A stretch of 64,000 bases of DNA from Azadirachta indica (lineage: Eukaryota > Streptophyta > Magnoliopsida > Sapindales > Meliaceae), in contig CM040446.1 in NCBI GenBank assembly GCA_022749755.1, positions 13,540,367 to 13,604,366 of the forward strand, written 5' to 3'. The notes beneath the pieces are model-generated. The model was not told the origin of the DNA. It saw only the letters and a list, made by a program, of their open reading frames with translations, and searched no databases. Shown piece after piece: positions 24,003-35,303 of the stretch (the stretch's first letter is position 1; every line of letters starts with the position of its first letter). The position numbers and the translations under genes are program-made.

Positions 24003-24014
24003 TAGTATCAGAGT
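24003..24014 (+). promoter_or_regulatory. Primer-binding site of copia element 1
   Basis: TAGTATCAGAGT, directly inside the 5' LTR, resembles the copia PBS TGGTATCAGAGC complementary to initiator tRNA-Met, with substitutions. Confidence 0.7.
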
Positions 24015-24183
24015 TATTGGTTGTGCAGATTACTGTTCATAATTACTATTTATTGTTCATAGTTATTATTTACAAGTACAATTGACAGTAAATTAATGAA
24101 ATTCGGTATAAGTGAGAAACAGATAGTCGTCAACAATAACAGCAAAGTTTGAAATTGAGAAGTTCAACAGAAACAATTTTTCG

Positions 24184-24988
24184 TTGTGGAAAATGAAAAT
24201 GAAGGCAATTTTAAAGAACGATAAGTGTCTAGCAGCAATTGGTAAAAAACTCTCAAATATCGACAAAGACAAGTGGAACGTGATAGACGGTGATGCAATT
24301 GTTGATCTATACTTGGGACTAACCGATGGAGTATTAGTTAGTGTGGAGGAGATGAAGATGGCAAAGCAGAAATGGGATACTTTGACAAAATTATATGAGG
24401 CCAAGTCATTACACAACAAAATCTTCTTAAAGAGAAGACTTTACACTTTTTGCATGGCAGAATCCACATCGGTGACTGACCACATTTAACATCTTAAAAA
24501 CTCTATTTTCACAACTTACAACGTTGGGGTACAAAATGGAGGCAAATGAACGTACAGAGATTCTACTTCAAAATCTACCAGACTTGTATGATCAACTCAT
24601 CATCAACCTGACAACTAATATCCAAAAGGACTCTCTAGTCTTTAATGATGTTGCAACCATTATCTTAGAAGAAGAAAGAAGGCGCAAAAACAAGGAAGAT
24701 AGAAATGTGAGTTCGCAGCAAGCAGAAGCATTATCGATGATAAGAGGAAGATCAACTGAACGTAAGTCCAGTGTGAGCCAGAATCAAGGTAGATTAAAAT
24801 CAAGAAGTGAGAAGAATGTTAAGTGCTATAATTATGGCAAGAAAGGGCACGTCAAAAAGGATTGTTGGAATAATAAGAAGAGTAGAGATTTCGAGACATT
24901 AAAGGCTCAGGGTTATGTTGCAAGTACCTCAGATGATACTGAAGTACTATACGGTGAGGCAACAATGATTATTGAAGGCAAAAAATGA
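24184..24988 (+). pseudogene. Broken copia gag (element 1)
   Basis: Capsid-type protein beginning WKMKMKAILKNDKCLAAIGK. It is interrupted by a TAA at about 24487 with a frame change just after. The nucleocapsid zinc knuckle at about 24823-24870 is damaged: its second Cys is Tyr (CYNYGKKGHVKKDC instead of CX2CX4HX4C). A further TGA follows after about 24985. Confidence 0.85.
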
Positions 24989-27900
24989 CTTGCTGATGTC
25001 TGGCTTGTAGACTCAGGAGCAACATGGCACATGACCTCTCGAAGAGAATGGTTTCACACATATTAACCTAGCTTTCGAGGATCTGTATACATGGGTGATG
25101 ATCACACCTTAGAGATTGTCGGTATTGGTACTGTCAAGATAAAAATGCACAATAGAACAACTCGCACTATTAAAGAGGTACGACATGTCAAAGGCCTGAA
25201 GAAGAATATATTGTCTTTAGGATATTTAGATGATCTTGGATGCAAAACCTATATTGAGAATGAGATTATAAAGATTGTTAGAGGAGCGCTTGTGGTTTTG
25301 AAGGCAGAAAAGATTGCTGCAAATCTATTCATGCTTAAGGAAGAAATAAAACAGAATGCTCATGGGTGTGTTGCTTCAACTACTAAAGGAGAAGAATTGA
25401 CAATGATGTGGTATCTTAAACTCGGCCATATGTCAAAACAAGGTTTGAAGATTTTCTCCGACTGAAAACTACTTCTAAGACTTAAAGCGGTAAAATTACC
25501 GTTTTGTGAGCATTGTATTACAAGTAAGCAGCATAGATTGAAGTTCAACAGATCTAATACTTAGAACAAATGCATTCTAGACTTGATTCATTTTGATATT
25601 TGGGAATTACCAGAAGTGTCTCTTGGAGGAGTAAAGTATCTTGTGACTTTTATTGATGATTACTTCAAGAGATGTTGGGTATATCTAATCAAGAAAAAGT
25701 TAGATGCGTTTCCAGTGTTCAAAGACTTCAAAGCGCGAGTGGAACTTGAATCTGGGAAGAAGATCAAGTATTTAAGAACAGACAATGGAAGAGAGTATAC
25801 AGACAATGAGTTTCTTGCACTATGTAAGCAAGAAGGTATTGAAAAACAGTACACGGTGCCATACACTCGGTAGCGAAATGCAGTGGCAAAGCGGATGAAC
25901 AGAACTCTTGTAGAAAGAATGAGAGTTATGTTGAGGACTGTAGGATAACCTAATTCATTTTGGACAAAAGCAGTAAAGACCGCCTCTTATGTGATAAATC
26001 GGTCACCATCAACAGCAATTGGGTTGAAGACGCCGATCAAGATATGGACTAGTAAACCAGCTGATTACTCTTATCTACATTCATTTGGATGTCCTATATA
26101 TGTAACGTACAATGCCCAAGAAAGAATAAAGTTATATCCGAAATTTAGAAAATGTATATTTTTGGGGTATGTTGATGGTGTAAAGGGGTATCGCTTGTGA
26201 GATCCCACTGCCCGCAAGGTTATAGTCAGCAGGGATGTTATCTTTGTAGAAGATCAACTATAAGAAAAGATGGAGATAATAGCAAATGGAAGGAAAGCTC
26301 AGAGACTACAACATTATGCGTGGAAAATGATAAAGCACAAGAAATTTCAGAATTTTCTGAAGCATTACCAGAGCATGAGGTACAAGAACCAGTTAGGTCT
26401 AAGGCTCCAAAAGTTCGTCGATCAACTTGCGAAAGAAAACCACCAACTTAGCACTTGAATTATGTTACGGAGAGTAATGTAGCATATTGTCTTCTAATAG
26501 AAGATGGTGAGCCCTTAACTTTTCATGAAGCTTCGAGTAGCTCAAATGCATCTTTATGGATGGCAGCAATGCAGGAAGAAATTAAAGCTCTACATAAGAA
26601 TAAGACATGAGAACTAGTACCATTACCATATGGAAGAAAAGCCATTGGTAACAAATGGGTCTATAAGATCAAGCGGAATAGCAATGATCAAGTGGAACGG
26701 TATTGTGCACGATTGGTGGTGAAAGGATATGCTTAAAAAGAAGGTATTGACTTTAACGAGATATTTTTACTGGTGGTTTGATTTACACCAGTCAGAGTAT
26801 GTGTGTTACATTTGATTTACATTTTGAGCAGTTAGATGTCAAAACTGCATTTTTTCATAGGAAGCTTGAAGAAAAAATCTATATGCTCCAAACAAAAGGT
26901 TTTACTAAAATAAGCAAGGAAAACTTGGTTTGTAAGTTAAACAAGTCTCTGTATGGTCTCAAACAAGTGCCAAGGTGTTGGTACAAAAGATTTGATTCCT
27001 TTATAATTAGCCTTGGGTACAATAGATTAAGTTCAGACCATTATATGTACTATAAGAGGTTTGATGGTGATAATGATTTTATTATTTTGTTATTGTACGT
27101 GGATGACATGTTGGTAGTAGGCCCTAACAAAGATCGAGTCAAAGAATTAAAGGCACAATTGGCTAGGGAATTTGAAATGAAGGACTTAGGACCAGCAAAC
27201 AAGATTCTAGGGATGCAAATTCACCGAGACAGAAATAATAGGAAGATTTGGCTATCTCAGAAGAATTACTTGAGAAAAATTTTACGACACTTCAACATGC
27301 AAGAAAGTAAGGCAATTTCTACCCCACTTCCTATTAATTTCAAGTTATCCTCAAATATGTGTCCTAACAATAAAGCAGAGAGGAGAGAGATGTCTCAAGT
27401 GTCGTATGCATCAGCAGTAGGAAGTTTGATGTTCGTTATGATATGCATAAGACCAGACATTGCACAAGCAGTGGGAGCAGTTAGTCGTTTTATGGCGAAT
27501 CTTGGTAGAGAGCATTGGGAAATTGTGAAGAGGATTCTAAAATACATGAAAGGAACCTTAGATGTTGCATTATGTTATGGAGGATCGGAATTCACTGTCA
27601 GGGATTATGTGGACTCAGATTTTGCAGGAGATCTAAATAAAAGGAAATCTATTATAGGCTATGTGTTTACACTTGCAAAGGGAGCTGTAAGCTGGGTTTC
27701 AAAATTGCAAACTATTGTGGCATTATCCACCACAGAAGAAGAATACATGGTCGCTACACAAGCTTGTAAGGAAGCTGTCTGGATTCAATGATTATTAGAA
27801 GAGCTCGGGCACAAACATGATAAGATCACTTTATTTTGTGACAGTTAGAGCGCCTTACACATTACAAAGAATCCAGTATTTTATTCAAGGACAAAGCACA

Positions 27901-28010
27901 TAGGGGTTTAATATCATTTTGTTTGAGAAGTAGTGGAAGATGAAAGTGTAGATATGAAAAAAATACACACCAACGAGAACCTGGCAGATGTAATGACCAA
28001 GCTAATAAAC
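24989..28010 (+). pseudogene. Broken copia pol: protease, integrase, RT, RNase H (element 1)
   Basis: The protease motif VDSGATWHMT is at about 25009-25038. The integrase core is around 25583-25960 with FDIWELPEVS and RTDNGREY, but a TAG precedes a segment reading VAKRMNRTL, where the third catalytic residue, normally Glu, is Lys. The reverse transcriptase (26778 on) has KTAFFH, KSLYGLKQ and the YVDDM active site at about 27098-27112. RNase H has STTEEEYM at about 27727. Stops include 25061, about 25871, about 26605, 26734 and 27788. Not functional. Confidence 0.88.
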
Positions 28011-28119
28011 ACTGACAAGTTTATATGGTGTAGATCCTCATATGACCTAACAGAAACGTAAGCAAGCATGGAATTGACAAGTAAAGAGGGATTACCAAAA
28101 GTGACTTTAAGTGGAAGAA

Positions 28120-28766
28120 TGTGAAATTGTAAAGTTCACTTTTGATGAATAGTACTGTATAAATAAACAGTGTCATATCGTATATGAGCACTGAAATACA
28201 CCGAAAGTGTAGCTACTTCTTTTTTTTTGACTTTCTTTACTAATGAGGTTAGTGTTAGGTGGAGAAATTTGGAGAGTAACTATTGGAATGTGTGTGGAAA
28301 AAGGGGACAAGGAAATTACTATAAATACCTCACCCCTTTCATCATTCCATCAATTCCAAAATCATCATTTCAGAGTTTTTACAAAAAAAGAAAAATTAGT
28401 TTCTTTTTTGTGCCGTAATCTTCACTTAGAGTTATTTATCTTATTGAGAGAGTGTGTAAAATACTTCTATTTAAAAAGTTATTATTTCCTTATTATTAGA
28501 GAGAAAGAGATTTATAATCTCCACTTTAAAATAGTAAAATACTCTTATACTTGCTTATGGTTTTTACCCTAATTTATTTAAGGGTTTTTCACGTAAAATA
28601 TTTGTATCGATTGACTTTACTGTTCTATTTTACTATAAACAGTTATACCTCATACTTATTATATTATTTTGATGAATGGTTATACCTTCTACATAACGTT
28701 TATTTTTATTATTTTCTCAATTTCATTATACTTGCGTGTTTTGTTTTGACCTTTAATTTCCTAACA
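28120..28766 (+). repeat. 3' LTR of copia element 1
   Basis: Starts TGTGAAATTGTAAAGTTCAC after a purine-rich stretch (GTGGAAGAA) and ends TTTCCTAACA. Partner of the LTR at 23327-24001. Confidence 0.9.
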
Positions 28767-28771
28767 ATATA

Positions 28772-29619
28772 TATATATATCTCAACAGCAACAACCTCTA
28801 GCTATCACAATTAAGGACTCTTGTTAGTATATTTTCGTAACAGGGTAATTTCTTTATATAAACTCAAACAATAATTCAACTTAAAATATGAGACCTAAAT
28901 CAATATAAATTAAGAATCCTAACTCAATATAAATTAGGAAAACAACAAATGCTAATTAAAATGGGTATGCAGTTAATAAAACTAATTTTAATATATAAAA
29001 CATAACAACTCTAATAGATTATGTTTGCAAATAAGATACAATAATTTTAAAGTGTAAAACCATTAATATAATACAATTACTAACGAACTTAAAATTATAT
29101 TTTTTTTCTAATTTTGTAATATATTTTATTTTATTGTGTAGTCGAATTATCTGTATTTTACGTGCGGGTGTACTGCACATATCATTTTGAGTCTTCGAAA
29201 AATATGACATTTTCAGAAGACCTAGTTAGCACTATAATTAACTAAAAACAATTCAATTATTTTAAGATGATAATAGAAATATTTTTCTGAAGAAGATTTC
29301 ATTTAAAAATATTTTAATTAATTATATATATATTGTGTTTCTTAAGATAATTTGGGTGTCTTATCCATAGTAGAATTCTTATAACACTTTCCTTTTTATG
29401 TTGACAGCTCAAAATTGTCATTGCGAAAGACAATAAATAAATACTAATATTAAAAAAAATTACAAATAAAAATAAAAATACAGATACAACAAACAAAACA
29501 ATCATTAATTAAATAATTTTATTTCTATTCTTGGAATTTGAAATAAATATATATATATTTTTTAGTACCTTTCGGCCCTTTAAATACCTCTTTCTTATCG
29601 CTCCGCTGGGCATTCGTCA
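28772..29619. other. AT-rich intergenic DNA
   Basis: AT-rich spacer between the copia element and the MULE-like element, with short TA runs near 29321 and 29548. No gene recognised. Confidence 0.35.
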
Positions 29620-29628
29620 TTAATTAAA

Positions 29629-31275
29629 GGGAGAATGTCCTTTACCCCCCTTATTTTAGGTTTAATATCTTATCGCCCCTTAATTTCTTATTAATATCCC
29701 GTTACCCCTTACCGTTACTCCCGTTAATGAAAACTGATAGTTTATGAGGGTATTTACGTACTTTGACTTTAAATAAATAAAATTAAAAGAATTATTATTT
29801 ATTTTCCGGTCAGAATCTCTTATTTTTCTTCTCTTCCTTTTTTCCTTTCAAAAAGCGTCAAAAACGACTTTGGAATTTTTTGACAAAGGTGATCGGAATA
29901 ACTCGATGTTGGTTGGATCTAAAAGATCTGACATTGAAGATTAAGAAGTCGGTCTCGGATTGTCCTTTTTAGTGGTGGTTTGGTCGGAAAAGGTGAAAAA
30001 AAGTGATGGTGGCTCATGGGTTTAGCTCTCGATTCCGGAGATTGATGTAGCTATTGGCTTCGAGAATTGGTTAGGATGAAAGAGCAATAGTTACTGAGCT
30101 GTTTGGTGGAAGTGGTGTCGTCGGATATGCGATGGATGAATGTGTTTTGCGAGTTGTCGCGGAATTAATTTGCGTTTTCCGTCAAGTATAGCAACTCAAG
30201 GTCGTGAAATGGGGATTTTTTTAGCTGAGTACGTACAAAGTATGAAGGCACGCAGATTTGCTTTTGTTCAAGTTCTTCGATTGCTCTGAAGGCATGTAGA
30301 ATTTTGGCCTCCCAGTTTAGTTCCTCTTCATGGTTTACAGCCTTGCCACTGGCTGCTGGTTTCTTTTCAGTTGATTATCATCAATGAAAAAGAGATGATT
30401 GTTGATGTGAAATTGAGTTTTAGCACCCTGATTTTCTATTGCTTGCTGCTGCCCTGTATAAGCTGTTGCCTTGCTTTTGGTTGCTGCTTGCTTATCAATT
30501 GAATACAGTTCCTTGTTTGCCTATGCATTATTCTTCAAGCAAAACATTTGCTTACTTCATTTTCTACTGTCTTTTTTTATTTTAATTGCTGTTGCTGATG
30601 CAATACTGTTGCTGGGAGGGATTCATTTGTTTTTTTGACCTAATTTTTGCTGTGTGTTGTTGTTTTTTGGTTATACATCAAAGAAAACAACAGCTAGTCT
30701 ACAGCTTACTACTGTTTTTGCTTATTAATTCTGCAATCTTCTGCTGATTTGTTGCTAGGAAGACTTTATTTGCTACTGTTTTTTGGGTTAAGTTGCTACT
30801 GTTTGCTACCATTATTTTGCTGCAAAAAATCTGCAGGTTACTGCTATTTTGAATTGTAACTCTACCATTTTTAGAACTAAATTATTGTTGGTATTGAAAA
30901 TCTACGTTTTGTTCTTATATTCTTCCTTTCTCCTTTATTCTAATAATAATCTATAAGCGTTTTTTTTTAATAATTTAAATTAAAAAATTGCTTCAAAATG
31001 CTTTTCTGCAAATTAATTAATCTTTGTTTAAGATAATTAATAACATAACATTTAAATTATTTTTTAATTAAGTATTGAAATATCAATTAGTTTAATTATT
31101 TGATTAATAAGTCAATGTAAAGTCAATATAGTTGGGAGGGTAATTTAGTAATTGTGTTAAAAATTAACGGATTTTATTAACGAAGATATTGTAAGGGGGG
31201 TAACGGGATATTAATAAAATATTCGGAGGGTAATAGGGTATTAGAGTTAAAATTAGGGGTTATTGGGCATCTCCC
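29629..31275. mobile_element. Non-autonomous Mutator-like element (MULE), 1.65 kb
   Basis: The left end (GGGAGAATGTCCTTTACCCC) and the reverse complement of the right end (GGGAGATGCCCAATAACCCC) begin terminal inverted repeats that align for about 130-150 bases, including TATTAATATCCCGTTACCCC in both. Identical 9-bp flanks, TTAATTAAA (29620-29628 and 31276-31284), are the target duplication size of Mutator elements. The interior (29860-30900) is less AT-rich than the flanks, with T-rich, TTGCTG-rich stretches. I find no transposase, so the element is non-autonomous and may carry captured host sequence. Confidence 0.82.
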
Positions 31276-31284
31276 TTAATTAAA

Positions 31285-32025
31285 CTCCCTGACCCTTCCT
31301 CTTATCTAATTCAACACCGCATGGCAAGGAGAGTCCTGAGCATAGGTAAGACAGCCCACCACCGGTTATAGTGGAGAAACTGTCGAAAATGTTCGTGTGT
31401 TTGGTCGCGATTGTTAATAAATAAATATATTTATTCATGATTTAAGAAGATCAGAAAAAGGAAAATGATTTTGTTTAAATGGTGGCTAGTATAATATCTT
31501 TTAATTAATGCTTCAAAATTATTGTAGATGCCAATAATGGAGGATTGGGGTTTTCAAAATCCAATTCAATTCGATTTAAATAAGCAGATATTTAAAAATC
31601 CGTTCCGTGGATTAAATTGTAGATTATGTCAATCTCAGATCACTAAAAATAAACATAATAATAACCAAATATTCTTAATTTATAACACAATCAATTAAAA
31701 TAAAATTCAAATAATATTGAATTATATGAATTATATTATTTATAATTTTGACAATATTTATATAATTTGTAGGTAATTCTATTCATTTATAAATAAAACA
31801 ATTTAAATAATTTATATAATTTACAATCAAATATTTGAGTTATATACTAGTATATATGTTAATTTAATATATAACCCACCATGCATTAATTGTTTTATAT
31901 TTGGTCATAATTAATAGATTCAGCGAATAACCACCAAATAAATATAATCGAATTATTATTAAAGGAATTATAGCTCTTTTGACTAATTATCTTTATGCAC
32001 ATATCCACACTACTTGAACCTTCCA
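31285..32025. other. AT-rich intergenic DNA
   Basis: AT-rich spacer. Nothing assignable seen. Confidence 0.3.
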
Positions 32026-32300
32026 TTCTGATACTAATTGTTAGAAAATTAGACTAATAATTTTCTCAAAATATTAAAATTTAATGAGATTCCATAAAAA
32101 ATATTACCTATATTCCCGAACACTTGAATAGCTTCGCTAATATCAAAATAAAAAAATTACTAAATTTAGGTAAAATGCGCAAACATTTAAAATTTTGTGG
32201 ACTAATTTGTAATATTTACAGCAATAATAGAAAAAATATAACTTATTATAAATAAGAGGACCAAAGTGAACGTTTACAGCAACCTGCAAAAGACAGAAGA
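32026..32300 (-). repeat. Possible copia LTR/PBS remnant
   Basis: Read on the minus strand, AATTTTCTAACA is followed by ATTAGTATCAGA, the same LTR-end plus primer-site arrangement as at 23990-24014 in copia element 1. The LTR-like part would extend right from 32039. The other boundary is not clear. Confidence 0.35.
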
Positions 32301-32760
32301 ACTTGCTCTGTTTTTTCTGGGCTACTGAGAAAGCTTAAAACCAGCGAGTTGACCTTCCTAATTATAGCCAATCTGAAGCTCGATTACTCAGCAAGCTTCC
32401 CCTCTCTTTATGCCACCTGAAAGCTTCGACAACATATGTCAACTTGAAGCAAAGACAGCACAAGCAGGAGCTGTCCCAGAACAAGCAGCAGCCGTCCATG
32501 GCTCCTTCCTGGAGCCACATCTCTCCCTGAAGCCAGCTGCATCATCCCTCTTCTTGCAGCTGTCTTCAAGGCTCTGAAAATAAGCCACCTAAACAACACA
32601 TGCTAAAGTTTTGATGGATTTTTATAAGTCTTGCTTCATGCAGTACGCAGCTGAGGCCCAGTTTTGATATACCAACTGAGAAACTGGATGGAATAAATGA
32701 GTCTTTCTCTGCCAGTAAGAACTCAAACTTGGCAAAAGAGTGGAAGTTGTCCAAACGGAA

Positions 32761-34085
32761 CTTCCAATTTGCAGAATCCGAAGGCAAGACCTAATGAGAG
32801 CAGCCTCTCTTGAGCAGTTTGGGAGGAAAACTCCGGAAATTTCCTATGTAGTAGACAGAATAGATGCTAAAAGCACGCAATCTGTGTCCGTCGATAACAA
32901 CACAATCAATTTTGATCAATTAGTTAACCGTTAGGTATACCACCCTTTAAGCAGATGCAGCATTTTGATGTCCTGAATATACCAGTATACACTAATGCTA
33001 TGCAATAATTCAGTGTTGTCTAATTTCTTCTTCCTGAACCAGGCTGCTGTGCTTCTTACGGTAGGATACAATTATATGGGAGCTCAAGCAGATATAAATG
33101 TTTGGGATCCAAATGTTGAATCTCCTGATGATTCTACTACCGCTCAAATCTGGCTTAAGGGTGGCCCTGGTGGCAATTTTGAAAGTCTGGAGTCGGATGA
33201 ATGGCTAGTACATTTACCAAAAACATACTTAGAAACCCCCATTGATTTCCTTTAACAGGCAAAAGCTCATATTGCTACCATTTTAGTATCTTCATACTTT
33301 TCCTAATACACATTTTCAGGTAAACCCCAAGTTCTATGATGATAAACTCCCACGATTTTTTGCATATTGGACTGTAAGTACATTTTCTACGGAAACAATA
33401 CATAACTTGCATACATAACTTAGCTAATTTGTTCCATTTTATTGTTAGAGTGATGCTTACAAGTCAACTGGTTGCTTAGACCTTACCTGCACTGGGTTTG
33501 TCCGTAAAAGCACACAAATAGCCCTAGGTGCTTCCATTTATCCATGGTCTCCAGTGATTTGGGATCACAGTATCATATACCTGTTGCCATGTCCTTGTTA
33601 ATTTTTTCCATTATTTCGTCTTGTTTTTCTGGGTTCAGTTTGCTCATTTGAATTTATGATGCCGCAGCAAATAATATTATAAACTTTTATTTAAAAAAAA
33701 AAAATTGATTTCGGGATCCTAACTCGGGAAATTGGTGATTGAAATATGCTGATATCCCTGTTGGATATTGGCCAACAGCTCTATTTGATTACTTGATGGA
33801 AAGTGCAATATTTGTTGAATGGGGAGGACAAAGTTTGCAGTCCAAATGTGAAGAAAACTCCACACACAAAGACTGCCATGGGAGGTGGATCATTTGCATA
33901 ATTGCTGCATGCTTCTGCTTCATAAACCATGTCAGAATTATGGATTATTCTCTCCAACTCGAGTATCCTGAATGGGTAGCACTTCGGCTGACAAAGAATA
34001 TTGCTATGGTGCAAATAATTTAATCCAAGGATATACAGTTAAACCCATATTTTTCTTTGGAGGGCCTGACCAAAATCCTCAGTGA
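32761..34085 (+). pseudogene. Neprosin-family (DUF239) protein pseudogene
   Basis: Neprosin proteins are plant secreted putative peptidases with an N-terminal activation domain. Relic exons run in order on the plus strand. 32761-32850 holds ICRIRRQDLMRAASLEQFGR, typical of the activation domain. 33043-33210 holds GAQADINVWDPNVESPDDS and AQIWLKGGPGGNFESLES. 33320-33373 holds VNPKFYDDKLPRFFAYWT and 33449-33553 holds KSTGCLDLTCTGFV. 33739-34085 holds GYWPTALFDYL, FVEWGG, HVRIMDYSLQLEYPEWV and, in another frame, QGYTVKPIFFFGGPDQNPQ then stop. The stretch around 33554-33735 lacks the expected middle, and frames change near 33880 and 33985. Splice sites remain recognisable, so this was a gene copy, not a processed one. 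Dead. Confidence 0.85.
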
Positions 34086-34197
34086 TGTGATGTGAGTGAC
34101 GGTAACAATGAAAATAAACCGGAATACTTTGTTGTGGAAATTGGCTATTTTTAATAAACTTTATGCTTTGCTTCTTTAAATTAATTAGTACACTTAA

Positions 34198-34419
34198 AAA
34201 GAACATATATCAAAACCGTTTCGATATTACCGTCATAAAAGAATTGAGGAAATTACCAGTTAAAAAGCATTCTGTGGAATTAGGAAAGTGGATTGCAGTC
34301 CCAGTAGCTATCAGCATTTCAATTTAGTATTGGCTTGAATTAGATAACAATGATGAAAAACAAGAGAAGCCTGTCGAGCATAAACATCCTGCTAAAACCA
34401 TTAAGTCGCTGTTAATGTA
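34198..34419 (+). pseudogene. Unidentified protein-coding fragment
   Basis: Reads as protein (KNIYQNRFDITVIKELRKLP, then GKWIAVPVAISISI, stop, YWLELDNNDEKQEKPVEHKH) with one internal TAG where a Trp or Gln may have stood, and ends at TAA. It looks like the C-terminal part of a basic protein with one hydrophobic segment. I do not recognise the family. Confidence 0.35.
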
Positions 34420-34870
34420 ACTAATGGTCTAACGCTTTTGAGGGAAGGGCGGTTTACTATCAAATTTTGCTTGCAAGTGCAAGTACTATCTTCCCCTTTA
34501 GAGATCTATTCCTCTGCCTAATAACAATTTTAAGCATGATCATATTCATATTACACAAAATTCCTGTATCTGTTCTAGGGAGATATCTACATATTTACTA
34601 CAATCACAGTTTATAAGAAAAAAGTACAGTTTACAATCACAGTTTACAAACTTTCCTCAAAACCATAACCGCATATGGTGATCCATTAATCAGTTGATAG
34701 CTGTTATCACAGTACTTCCAAAACATAATCACGAGTAGACAACACTATAAAGACTCTTGAATGTTGCATAGTGCCTACTACGTGTACCCAGCCAAATGTT
34801 TCGACATTCAACCTCATCAACAAGGCTTACATGGAGAGCATTACCCTAATTGTTTATTTGATGCAAGTGC

Positions 34871-35303
34871 TTAGACAAAAAATCTTCTACGTTTCGTTGA
34901 AGCTTTATTTGCTGAACTTGAAGCCCCTGCTTTGTAGAAAAGTATATATGCTTTCGTCTCCGCCAGCACCTCCACTAGTTCAACAATGATAATCTGTTAA
35001 AAGTTGAGGAACGTTAGTTTAGAATCTCTTCTGGTTAATATTTAAACGTCTCTCCTATAAATAACAAACCAGCAAGAATAATTTATTTTAATCTTGGGAC
35101 TTCGAATATAGAAATCAAATATAGATGCATCTTCAAGTAAACATACCGATTACATGTATACAGATTCTCGCCATCAAGCGATTCTTCAGCAGTAAAATAT
35201 TGAAGACAGTCTTCTAGTCTTTCAGAACCCCATAAATCGGGAGACTAATATCCATCATGGTATCGTGTTGCTCTGAGACCGTGCCACAGTTTGAACATTT
35301 AGC
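34871..35303 (-). pseudogene. Ubiquitin-specific protease (UBP/USP) gene remnant
   Basis: Two exon-like pieces of a C19 deubiquitinase. Piece 1 (35303-35147), after a CAG acceptor, reads AKCSNCGTVSEQHDTMMDIS (the CX2C zinc-finger half), then after a frameshift ERLEDCLQYFTAEESLDGEN and YTCNR, ending at a GTATGT donor. Piece 2 (34975-34871) reads VEVLAETKAYILFYKAGASS, then a basic tail and TAA; this is the usual UBP C-terminus (AYILFYK). The catalytic His box and the LKRF region that belong between them are missing, with only about 170 bases in the gap. The N-terminal Cys box was not found. Dead remnant. Confidence 0.72.

Larger units (their letters stand above)
23327..28766 (+). mobile_element. 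Ty1/copia retrotransposon, decayed
   Basis: A full-length element with two LTRs (23327-24001 and 28120-28766), a primer-binding site next to the left LTR, and gag, protease, integrase, reverse transcriptase and RNase H in copia order. The flanks show ATATA on both sides (23322-23326 and 28767-28771), a possible 5-bp target duplication although inside an AT repeat. The coding region has many stop codons and frameshifts and the LTRs are clearly diverged, so it is an old, inactive copy. Confidence 0.92.
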
